Shown here: one piece after another, positions 1 to 7,600 of the stretch
Layout of the letters: each line of letters begins with the position of its first letter
Numbering within the stretch: position 1 is the stretch's first letter
From: an uncultured Chitinophagaceae bacterium
GTDB taxonomy: Bacteria > Bacteroidota > Bacteroidia > Chitinophagales > Chitinophagaceae
Reading direction: 5' to 3'
Length of the DNA stretch: 18,010 nucleotides
NCBI GenBank assembly: GCA_937919945.1
Contig: CALESY010000083.1
Span: 1 to 18,010 of the forward strand
Position numbers and translations under genes: made by a program
Notes under the pieces: model-generated
What the model was told of the DNA's origin: nothing
The model's input: the letters and a program-made list of their open reading frames with translations, nothing else
Databases searched by the model: none

Positions 1-2
1 CA

Positions 3-635
3 CCGCTTAATTTCAGCCAGACGGATATTAACGTAGCGGATGCGAGGCTGGAAAACCCAAGTACAGGGGTCTATCGCCTTATCATTACCGAATCAGACGG
101 TACGACCTACCCTGTTGACCTGACCGCCTTACTGGCAACGGTTACGCAGAACACCGAACACATCACCTTGTCTGGTAACGGGACACCGCAGAACCCGTTG
201 AATGCGGTGCTTTCACAAACATTTTTAGACAGCATCCCACGCAAGCTGGATGCACTCGAAGATGTGTCGGTTCCCATAGATGTCATCAATCAGGAAGCCC
301 TCATTGGTACAGGTGTGGTCTTGGCATGGGACGCTGCTAACAACCAATGGGTACCCAAATCCGCAGGTACAGTCGGACAGGCCAATGAAATAACCGAGGT
401 GTTCCGTAACCTTACCAGCGGTGACCACGTAAACCTGAGTTATGCCATATCCCAGATTGATACGGCCAGTATCAAAGTGTACCGCAACGGGCTGCGACTG
501 GAGAATATGATAGACTACCGATATAACAATGCGGGCTTACCGAACGGTATTGTACTGGCAGGTGGGTTCACAGAAGGATATGCTGAGAAAATCATCGTGG
601 ACTACCGCCTTAAACCCGGTGTCCCTATAAGTTAA
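3..635 (+). CDS. Phage tail-fibre / structural protein, C-terminal part (5' end outside window)
   Basis: The frame is open from the window edge to a TAA at 633-635, giving about 210 residues of a longer protein. A TTG codon at 168 could be mistaken for a start, but in-frame sequence of the same character continues upstream of it. The chain is rich in beta-forming residues. It has short motifs common in structural proteins of Bacteroidota phages: a LSGNGTPQNPL segment, a VLAWDAANNQWVPK segment and a C-terminal VYRNGLRL / KIIVDYRL block typical of appendage domains. It probably ends a tail fibre, baseplate or neck-appendage protein exposed on the virion. A strong hairpin terminator lies 6 bases after the stop, so this gene likely closes the structural operon. 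The exact virion role cannot be decided from this fragment. Confidence 0.65.
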   Translation, partial: PLNFSQTDINVADARLENPSTGVYRLIITESDGTTYPVDLTALLATVTQNTEHITLSGNGTPQNPLNAVLSQTFLDSIPRKLDALEDVSVPIDVINQEALIGTGVVLAWDAANNQWVPKSAGTVGQANEITEVFRNLTSGDHVNLSYAISQIDTASIKVYRNGLRLENMIDYRYNNAGLPNGIVLAGGFTEGYAEKIIVDYRLKPGVPIS

Positions 636-641
636 TTTTTT

Positions 642-695
642 CAGCCGGCAGGGTACGGGTTGTACACCTGTACACCCCCCTTGCCGGCTGCTTTT
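642..695 (+). terminator. Intrinsic terminator after the structural gene
   Basis: The arms CAGCCGGCA (642-650) and TGCCGGCTG (682-690) are perfectly complementary. GGG/CCC pairing inside the loop and an inner TGTACA palindrome add stability. The hairpin is followed by CTTTTAT. It separates the structural gene from the lysis cluster that starts 11 bases later. The lysis genes therefore need read-through, antitermination or a promoter of their own, and no clear TAnnTTTG promoter is visible in the gap. Confidence 0.75.
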
Positions 696-705
696 ATAAC
701 ATAGT

Positions 706-1107
706 ATGAGGCTATTATACGAACGATTGATACACAGGCTGACGGCAGCCACGCCGCGCAAAGATGTGTTACGATGGGCAGTGATGACCGCATTGTATGG
801 TTGTTGTCTGCTGATTAATGAGCATTTTGAATGGGTGGCAGCTTTGGGGTTTACCCTACCGCAACAAGCCCTTATCCGCATAGCCGGTGTGATGCTCTAT
901 ATTTTTTTAACAAGCTATTCATTTCAAAAAACAAATCATGATGCAACTATTCCGCCTTTTCAAATTCCCGATAACCTGGTGCCTGATATTACTGGCGATC
1001 ATCATCCTGATGATGGTGCAGACACGGTCTATGCACCGCGAAATCACCAGACTCAACCGCAACCAGGCACTCATACAACAAAGCCAGCAACAAATCCTGT
1101 TAACTAA
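706..1107 (+). CDS. Small membrane protein, putative holin; 3' end doubtful
   Basis: As annotated, this is a 133-residue protein. Residues about 22-68 hold two hydrophobic stretches (around WAVMTALYGCCLLI and IRIAGVMLYIFL) joined by a short polar turn, which fits a small holin or other inner-membrane protein. Residues 69-133 are unlike the rest: rich in His, Pro, Thr, Gln and Asn, and lying entirely over the start of the next gene in another frame. A T7 run at 902-908 forms the heptamer T TTT TTA in frame. A -1 shift there, or one extra T, gives a protein of about 78 residues ending at TGA 939-941, which overlaps the ATG at 938 as ATGA. The shorter form is more plausible for a holin. Position after the tail gene and before a spanin-like gene supports a lysis role, but there is no decisive motif. 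Confidence 0.5.
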   Translation: MRLLYERLIHRLTAATPRKDVLRWAVMTALYGCCLLINEHFEWVAALGFTLPQQALIRIAGVMLYIFLTSYSFQKTNHDATIPPFQIPDNLVPDITGDHHPDDGADTVYAPRNHQTQPQPGTHTTKPATNPVN

Positions 1108-1573
1108 CGGGCGTATCGCATCCCAAACAGGGGTCTTGCAACTGAAGCAAAAAGAATTTTTTAACCTGTTCCCGTCCATGCTGGCAGAAGTCCGTCAGTT
1201 AGGTATCAGGCCGCGTACCGTACAATCCGCATCCACTGTTGGTTTTGGTGTGCGGCAAGAGCTTTTTGCATCCCTCAAAGACAGCATCGCTTTGGCTACC
1301 CATGCGACAACAACCGCCCGCCTGCCACCTGATACTTTGCAGTTTCGCGTGTTCAACTACCGGGATGCCTACTATGACATATCCGGCTATGCATTACGCG
1401 ACCGACAGGTGCTGCATATCAGCAGCCGCGATACCATGACGCAAGTTGTATTCCGCCGCCGCAAGCACAGATGGTTATGGATATTCAGCCCACGCCTGCT
1501 GGAGCAGCGTGTGTATTTTAAAAACCCTCATGCCCATATTTATTATTCACAAACCATTCAGATAGACAGATGA
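938..1573 (+). CDS. Membrane-anchored coiled-coil protein, spanin-like
   Basis: The 211-residue product has an N-terminal anchor (about residues 12-28), a Gln/Asn-rich helical stretch that looks like a coiled coil (about 30-75), and a soluble C-terminal domain. The C-terminal pattern has a VFNYRDAYYDISG block, then ISSRDTMTQVVFRR, then KNPHAHIYYSQTIQI. It matches my memory of a protein type common in Bacteroides-group phages and conjugative elements (DUF6549/DUF6808-like); this was not checked. The topology (one N-in anchor, then a periplasmic coiled coil) is that of an inner-membrane spanin. The start is the first of two adjacent ATG codons. It overlaps the previous reading frame by 170 nt, and its TGA overlaps the next ATG as ATGA (1570-1573), so it is probably translationally coupled. 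Confidence 0.65.
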   Translation: MMQLFRLFKFPITWCLILLAIIILMMVQTRSMHREITRLNRNQALIQQSQQQILLTNGRIASQTGVLQLKQKEFFNLFPSMLAEVRQLGIRPRTVQSASTVGFGVRQELFASLKDSIALATHATTTARLPPDTLQFRVFNYRDAYYDISGYALRDRQVLHISSRDTMTQVVFRRRKHRWLWIFSPRLLEQRVYFKNPHAHIYYSQTIQIDR

Positions 1574-2574
1574 AAGAACAAAATAAAAACGGATGGTTGC
1601 TTCCTTTGGGTATCGGTGCAGGTGTATTACTGTTAATAACAGGGCTGAAAAACAAAGCCACTGCTGCCCTTGCAACTGGGGGCGATAAAACCTTGCCATT
1701 GACAAGCGATGAGCCAATCGTGCCGGGGCAAATAAATCCAGCACCTGCCCCGTCCTACACCCAGTCGCATTCAGCCAACCCGCAGGATAGTTACGGTGGT
1801 GAAGATGCAAGGCAACATATACAGGACGGTGAAGACGACGGGATGCCGTCACAGCCTGAACAAGCATCCTATGATACAGATAATGGTGAGGAAGCGCAGG
1901 ATACGGATGCTGATGGCAGCGAAGAGGATAATGAAACGGATGCTGATACCACTCACAAAAATGCTACACCGCATTATGTAAGCAGTAAGCAACCGAGTTA
2001 TCGCCCGGGTGCTACCGTATCGGCAGGTAACAGGTCGGTAGCGTACAGGCCGGGAGCATCCAACCCCAAACAAATACGCTTTGATAACAGAGCGGCTAAT
2101 ACAGGTAATAAACCTAGCATAAAAGCCTATGCAGACCAGTCATCTACATCCGCTGCAAAACCCTTTTTCAAGGTTACGTCAAAACCCTCCATGCGCCAAT
2201 CGGCCATACCCCGTAACACAGGCATACAAACCTTGCAACCGGTACAGGCTTCCAATATCAAAGCGGTCAGTACGGCTAAGCGACCGGCAACGATATTTCC
2301 GTTGCGCATGGGCAGCAGCAACAGCTATGTGAAAGAACTGCAACGACGCATCGGCGTAGCTGCGACGGGTTACTTTGGCACTTCGACACTGGCCACCGTC
2401 CGTAAACGCTATGGTGTATCTGAAGTCTCTGAAACTTTGTATAGACAAATTATTACCGGCAAAGCAGTTGTATACAAACCAGCAGTAAAAACGATCGTCA
2501 GGCAAAAACCGCTGAAACGAAAAAATATGACGAAAAGACAACCCGTACCTGCTCAAAAGAACAGCGTCAGGTAA
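1570..2574 (+). CDS. Membrane-anchored, disordered protein with peptidoglycan-binding domain
   Basis: The product has 334 residues in clear sections. Residues 9-26 form a single hydrophobic anchor. Residues 45-130 are Pro/Ser-rich and then very acidic (many Asp and Glu between 78 and 128). Residues 140-240 are low-complexity and basic, with two YRPGA repeats (144-148 and 159-163). Residues 243-294 match a PG_binding_1-type fold: FPLRMGSSNSYVKELQRRIG, then ATGYFGTSTLATVRKRYGV. The tail (300-334) is Lys/Arg-rich. The family fold binds peptidoglycan, so the protein probably ties the inner membrane to the cell wall. It could be a lysis accessory or a virion component. It starts by ATGA overlap with the spanin-like gene, which places it in the same lysis operon. 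There is no catalytic domain. Confidence 0.6.
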   Translation: MKEQNKNGWLLPLGIGAGVLLLITGLKNKATAALATGGDKTLPLTSDEPIVPGQINPAPAPSYTQSHSANPQDSYGGEDARQHIQDGEDDGMPSQPEQASYDTDNGEEAQDTDADGSEEDNETDADTTHKNATPHYVSSKQPSYRPGATVSAGNRSVAYRPGASNPKQIRFDNRAANTGNKPSIKAYADQSSTSAAKPFFKVTSKPSMRQSAIPRNTGIQTLQPVQASNIKAVSTAKRPATIFPLRMGSSNSYVKELQRRIGVAATGYFGTSTLATVRKRYGVSEVSETLYRQIITGKAVVYKPAVKTIVRQKPLKRKNMTKRQPVPAQKNSVR

Positions 2575-2590
2575 GGGCATTGATGCCCTT
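2573..2590 (+). terminator. Short hairpin overlapping the stop codon; possible weak terminator
   Basis: AAGGGCA (2573-2579) and TGCCCTT (2584-2590) form a perfect 7-bp stem with a 4-base loop. The stem begins inside the TAA of the preceding gene. No U-rich tract follows directly, so it may act as a processing or stability element rather than a terminator. Confidence 0.3.
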
Positions 2591-2628
2591 GTCAGCTTCG
2601 TTGTTTGTACTCAACCATCTTGTAATAC

Positions 2629-3348
2629 ATGATTTTAAGAACGCAATCTTTTCCTTCTATTCAGTTGCCCAATCCGTTTCCGCAAACGGATATGGTACGT
2701 TTTTTTGATCGTATAAAAAACAACTGGCTGCCATATTTCATACAAGCTGCCCATGTGACGGGTTTGCCATTGGCTCTGCTGGTTGCTAAAGCAGCAGTAG
2801 AAAGCGGCGGCAACCAACAAACACCTAACCGCTCCTATGTCGGTTTGATGCAGATAGGTAAAACGACCATAACAGCCTGTCTGGATTACCTGCAAGGCAG
2901 TATGTATGCAGACGGAAAAAAATGGGCTGCCCCGCCGGCAGTGGCTGCCAAAGCCATCCCCATCATACGCAAATCTTTTCCTGCTTTCGGCAAGGGGGTT
3001 GATATACACCCGGATGCAGCTTTTGCATTGGCAAAATCAGCTACGCCTGACGGTGCGGAATTCAATGTACTAATGGGCGCGTTGTATTTACAGTTTCTCT
3101 GTCAGCATCCTAAGTTCAAGGACGGCGATGTGGTGAGACTCGATAAAATTATGAGTGCTTATAACACCGGCCCGAATTATTCATTTTATTCCATCCCCGT
3201 TGCTGATACCGGCAGCCTGGTTCATGTTATCAGGCGGTCGAGGCTTTCTGCTTCCAAGAAACTGGAGACCAGCAGGCATATCCTTAAATTCTGCGGACAG
3301 GGAGGAGCTTTTGATTTATTATTTAACCAAAAATACAAATTGACCTGA
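2629..3348 (+). CDS. Lytic transglycosylase (SLT-like fold)
   Basis: This 239-residue protein has the order of motifs expected for a goose-type / SLT lytic transglycosylase, an enzyme that cleaves the MurNAc-GlcNAc bond of peptidoglycan. The likely catalytic glutamate is E58 in the AAVESGG segment. GLMQI lies at 72-76, the usual GxMQI position, and an AYNTGPN motif at 177-183 matches the family's AYNxG signature. No signal peptide is evident, so the enzyme would need a holin or delivery with the virion. A second Met at residue 22 (nt 2692) is an alternative start that would still keep the fold. It lies 54 bp after the peptidoglycan-binding gene and 15 bp before the methyltransferase. It could be the endolysin or a virion-borne wall-penetrating enzyme. 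Confidence 0.75.
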   Translation: MILRTQSFPSIQLPNPFPQTDMVRFFDRIKNNWLPYFIQAAHVTGLPLALLVAKAAVESGGNQQTPNRSYVGLMQIGKTTITACLDYLQGSMYADGKKWAAPPAVAAKAIPIIRKSFPAFGKGVDIHPDAAFALAKSATPDGAEFNVLMGALYLQFLCQHPKFKDGDVVRLDKIMSAYNTGPNYSFYSIPVADTGSLVHVIRRSRLSASKKLETSRHILKFCGQGGAFDLLFNQKYKLT

Positions 3349-3363
3349 AGGGTTATTACAAAC

Positions 3364-3936
3364 ATGAGCGCAACCAACCGTGCTGCTATCAGACATGATA
3401 ACGACTATTATCTGACACCCATGCAGACAGTGAAAGATTTTTTCACTGTCTTCCGTTTATTAGAGCCTGCATTCAACTTATCGCGGGCGCGGGTGCTTGA
3501 CCCCGCAGCTGGTGGTGACACCAATAACCCCATGCCCTACCCTTTGTATCTATCTGCTATCGGGAACAAGACCGTAACCACATTGGATATTCGCAAGGAC
3601 AGTAAAGCAGCTATCAAGCAAGATTACCTGCAATGGAAGCGCATCAAAAAATACGATGCTGTTTTTACCAACCCGCCTTTTGAAGCGGCGATCGCATTTA
3701 TCACCAAAGCATTGTCGGATGTCAAAGAGGGTGGTTTTGTCGGCATGTTGTTACGCCTCAATTTTCTCGGCTCCCTGAAACGAAAATCTTTCTGGCTGCA
3801 ACACATGCCGAAGTGGATTATCGTCCATGCACGCAGGCCATCATTTATCAAAGGCGGCAATGACTCCGCTGAATATGCGCATATCGTATGGCAGAAAGGT
3901 TATACACCAACGCAGAGCCGCTTGGTGATTGTATAA
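3364..3936 (+). CDS. Phage-type DNA adenine methyltransferase
   Basis: The 190-residue protein has the core of an S-adenosylmethionine-dependent N6-adenine methyltransferase. NDYYLTP (13-19) fits the N-terminal substrate or motif X region. LDPAAGG (45-51) is motif I for AdoMet binding, and TNPPF (102-106) is the catalytic (D/N)PP(F/Y) motif. It is short and has no separate target-recognition domain, as is usual for phage solo methyltransferases. It probably modifies phage or host DNA to avoid restriction. It sits between two transglycosylase genes with almost no spacing, an arrangement typical of a packaged or early-entry protein set. An RNA or protein substrate cannot be excluded, but NPPF points to an amino group on a base. 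Confidence 0.75.
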   Translation: MSATNRAAIRHDNDYYLTPMQTVKDFFTVFRLLEPAFNLSRARVLDPAAGGDTNNPMPYPLYLSAIGNKTVTTLDIRKDSKAAIKQDYLQWKRIKKYDAVFTNPPFEAAIAFITKALSDVKEGGFVGMLLRLNFLGSLKRKSFWLQHMPKWIIVHARRPSFIKGGNDSAEYAHIVWQKGYTPTQSRLVIV

Positions 3937-3955
3937 AACAAACAATATTAAACAG

Positions 3956-4618
3956 ATGAAGCTCATTCATATTGACCACCCCAATATACCGACTGCCATG
4001 CGTAGTGCTTTTGAAAAGAAAGTAACCGACATCGCAGCCTGGCTGGGTATAGACCCCAACTGGTTAATGCAGGTCATGTATGCGGAAAGTAAAATGAACG
4101 CACGCGCTAAAAACATACAGCAGGGACGATTGATTGCTGCCGGGTTGTTACAATGGACAAAAGCATCGGGTTTGCCGGGTGCGCCGAAAACAGTATTGCA
4201 ATACAATCACCTGCAACAGCTTGACTGGGTAAAAAAATATTTTACGCCCTATCGCGGGAAAATGCACAGTTATTTTGACGTATACCTTGTTACGTTTTTT
4301 CCTGCTGCTGTCGGGCAGGGTGATGGCTATGTATTCGCGACCCGTAAACTCCCCGCATCGTTGATTGCCCACCAGAACCCCGCCATCAACACCGTCAAAG
4401 ACGGGAAAATAACCATGGCTGAATTTAAACAATACGTATGGAGTAGCACCCCCGTTACTGTCCGCAACTTGGTATTTGCAACTGAACAGGTTGTTGAAGC
4501 TGTTAAAGCCAAAGCAGCCAAAGTAATATCGGCTGTTAAAGAAGATACCGACCCCTTAACGGATGCAGCGGCGGGCATAGGGACGATACTGGCTTTTTTT
4601 TTCTCATCCGCCGCCTGA
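3956..4618 (+). CDS. Second lytic transglycosylase-like / lysozyme-like protein
   Basis: I place the start at the ATG at 3956 (220 residues). The frame can be extended to a TTG at 3929 inside the upstream methyltransferase gene, but that start is unlikely. The N-terminal half has the helical SLT layout: a DIAAWLGIDPNWLMQVMYAE segment with a likely catalytic Glu in YAESKMNA, then a GLLQW motif in place of GLMQI. This variant resembles lysozyme-like domains of Bacteroidota phages. The C-terminal third is Ala/Val/Lys-rich helix (VVEAVKAKAAKVISAVK) and ends in a hydrophobic tail (ILAFFFSSAA) encoded partly by a T9 run. The tail could be a membrane-active segment. It differs clearly from the first transglycosylase, so it is not a recent duplicate. 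Confidence 0.6.
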   Translation: MKLIHIDHPNIPTAMRSAFEKKVTDIAAWLGIDPNWLMQVMYAESKMNARAKNIQQGRLIAAGLLQWTKASGLPGAPKTVLQYNHLQQLDWVKKYFTPYRGKMHSYFDVYLVTFFPAAVGQGDGYVFATRKLPASLIAHQNPAINTVKDGKITMAEFKQYVWSSTPVTVRNLVFATEQVVEAVKAKAAKVISAVKEDTDPLTDAAAGIGTILAFFFSSAA

Positions 4619-4636
4619 GACAATAACCATACAACT

Positions 4637-7600
4637 ATGATATTCGATTTTTCAGATCATGTACCACGTAGCGGAGCGCAGCACTATTCATTTGCAAAAG
4701 GAGGTATGGCTGGCTTGCAAGGCGGCGCGGCTCATCAGGAATTGTTTGTGCAAAGTATCGAACAGGACTTATGGCTTAGAAAAAAACAAGACAAACGCAG
4801 TATGGAGAAAAGGGCTGCACAGATGGGTATCACCGACCCGCACGGGATAAAAGAATTGACGGAACTCGCTATCGTTAATACCGCGAGAAAGATTGCACAA
4901 ACACCCGGCTGGACAGTTGCGGACAAATTCAGCCGTATGGTGGCGTTATACGATGACCAGGTGAACTTATCGCATCGTACCTCACAAAGTATTTTATTAC
5001 AGCAATACAGCACCCCTGCGCCAATCGGTTACCTGATGGGTGTGTTTTGCGGTTTAGACCAATTACATCAAAAAGGGGGCTATGCTTTTGAACCTTCAGC
5101 AGGCAACGGGCTGCTAACAGTTGCCGCCAAACCGGAACGGGTGTATGTGAATGAAGTGGATGAACTGCGCCGCAACCATCTGCGGCAACAAGGGTTTGCG
5201 CATGTCTGGAACAGGGATGCGTCTATGCCTTTTTTCGATCTGCAGCATCATTTTATGGCCGTGGTTACCAATCCGCCTTTCGGTCAGTTGGATACAGCCG
5301 TAAACATACAGGGTTATCCCATCCAAACCCTCGAACACCTCATGGCTATCTATGCATTGGATACGATGATGGCCAGCGGCAAAGCAGCCATCATTATCGG
5401 CGGACATACCCATTGGGATAATAAAGGGCGTATACAGGCAGGTAAGAACAGGGTATTCTTTAATTACCTCTACCATTACTATCATGTAGCAGATGTGATA
5501 CAGTTAAACGGGAAACAGTTATACACCAAACAAGGCACAGGCTTTCCAACACGCTTATTGCTCATAGCAGGCCGTAAAGAACAACCCACAGGTGTAGCCC
5601 CTGTTTTCGACGAAGCAAGAGACCGTGTAACAGACAGTTTTGACGCCTTGTTTCAACGGGTCACGGCGGCTATGCAGCACAGGCTTAGTCAGGAAACCAC
5701 AACAGATACGACTAGTTCAGCAACACAAAAAAATGCTCATCAGGATATGGACAAAGAAGCAAACAGATTATTACAAGCCTTGCGCGCTAAGCCACTGGGC
5801 GATAGCGGTACAGATGACAATCACTATGCTATGGCTTATACGGAACACTATTTACCACTGACCCATTTGTATCACGGTGCCATCGTATTCCTCCGCAACG
5901 GTGATTATTACGAAGTATACGGTAACGATGCAGGTTTTATCAAGCATGTATTGCCGGGTATCAGCCATACTACTTTCTTATACGAAGATATGTATATCGG
6001 TTATACGGCAATGGATGCGGAAGAAGTTGTAAAACTGACTGCCCTGTTACGGGCGATAGGTGTCCGTTTTATGTTGACAGATGATGCAGATAGTTCTTAT
6101 CCTGTAACACGCACCGATGAGCCAACAGTACCACTATGGGAAATGCCTTTTAATGATTTTTCGGCAACGGAAGAACGGGCGTATAAACAGTTATCAGAAA
6201 ACGGGTTTCCCTATGAACTGCCTTACAAAACAGAATACGTTATACTGTTCAATACATTTATTACAAGCGATGTATACACTGCTTGTCCCGATAACCCCTA
6301 CACTGCTACGGGCGGTAGACAGTTAGCTGACACTGCATTCAGAAAACGCTGCCTGCAAATCATCCATAGCTATAATATCCGTTTAGCGATGACGATGGAT
6401 ATGATTATAGCTGATAAGGTATTAGTGGATTATCCCAACATGCAACTTAAACAGAATGCAAGGCTTACGTATCTGAAAACTATCGTACATACGGGCAATC
6501 GTTTAAACGGAATCCCATTACAACAACAACCCTTGAACGAAGCCCTGTTTTTTCAAGTATCAAAAGAACTGAAACGAATGTTTCGGCTGCCGGTACAGCA
6601 TAAGCTAAAAGGTGATGGGCAGCACGATGCAGTTGACCATGACGTATTATTTGAACAATTCAAACAGCGCAAGGCAGCAGATAACAATGCACTCTATTTA
6701 TTTGAAACCCCTGCAAGTTTTGTTGCTTTTAATGAAGATGCCGAAGCCATGGCAAAGACCTGTAGTATCGGCATGGTCAAGGTGTCGGCAGGTGGCGTGT
6801 TCAGCTATTTTATCACGGGTTCATCTACATCCTTATTAGCTGCCCGTCTCGCGCAGTTAGAGGATGCGGGCTATCAGCCTGTATTAATTAAAGACAATCG
6901 TTATCATCACAATGGTATACCGCATCGTGTCAATAATGAGTTAGATGCGATACTACACCAGATAGACAAACAAAAACAAAAGAGCGAAGAAAACTTAGGA
7001 GCCCCCTATCAACCCTCTTCCAATGCCTGTATTGTACTGGACACACAAGTGCCGGACAGCATGGCTTTTGAAACCCATGAAGCATTGGCTACTATCAGAG
7101 AAGCTGTAGGTGGCGACACGGACAATTTTGTGCGTGACCGCTTGGGCTACCCGACTAAAACGGCTTTGTGCAAAGCCCTCTCAGCAGAACAAACCGATGC
7201 GGTGATGATGGCTATCTATAATGTGGAAGCCAGGGGGCAGGGTATGATTATCGGCGACCAGACAGGCATCGGTAAAGGTCGGGTGGCAGCAGCTATGATT
7301 CGCTATGCTTGTCATCAGGGTATGAAGCCTGTATTCCTGACGGAAAAAGCGAACCTGTTCTCCGATTTGTATCGTGACCTTTATGCCATCGGTTCAGGGC
7401 ATTTACGCCCATTTATCGTCAATGGCAGGGAGAGTAAAACAGACATCAAAGATGAGGATGGCCATATCATTTACCAAGCATTACCTTACACAGAACAGGC
7501 GGCCATCCTGAAAGCAGATAAACTGCCCGCAGCTTTTGACCTTGCTATAGCAACCTACAGCCAGTTCAACAGCCCGGAGAAGAAACCTGAAAAACCATCT

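Noticed and set aside
168..635. Treating TTG at 168 as the start of the first gene
   Set aside because: The frame is open to the window edge and the upstream residues are of the same structural-protein character, so the true start is outside.
3929..3955. TTG start for the second transglycosylase
   Set aside because: It would overlap the methyltransferase stop and add low-quality residues; the ATG at 3956 sits directly before the conserved helical domain.
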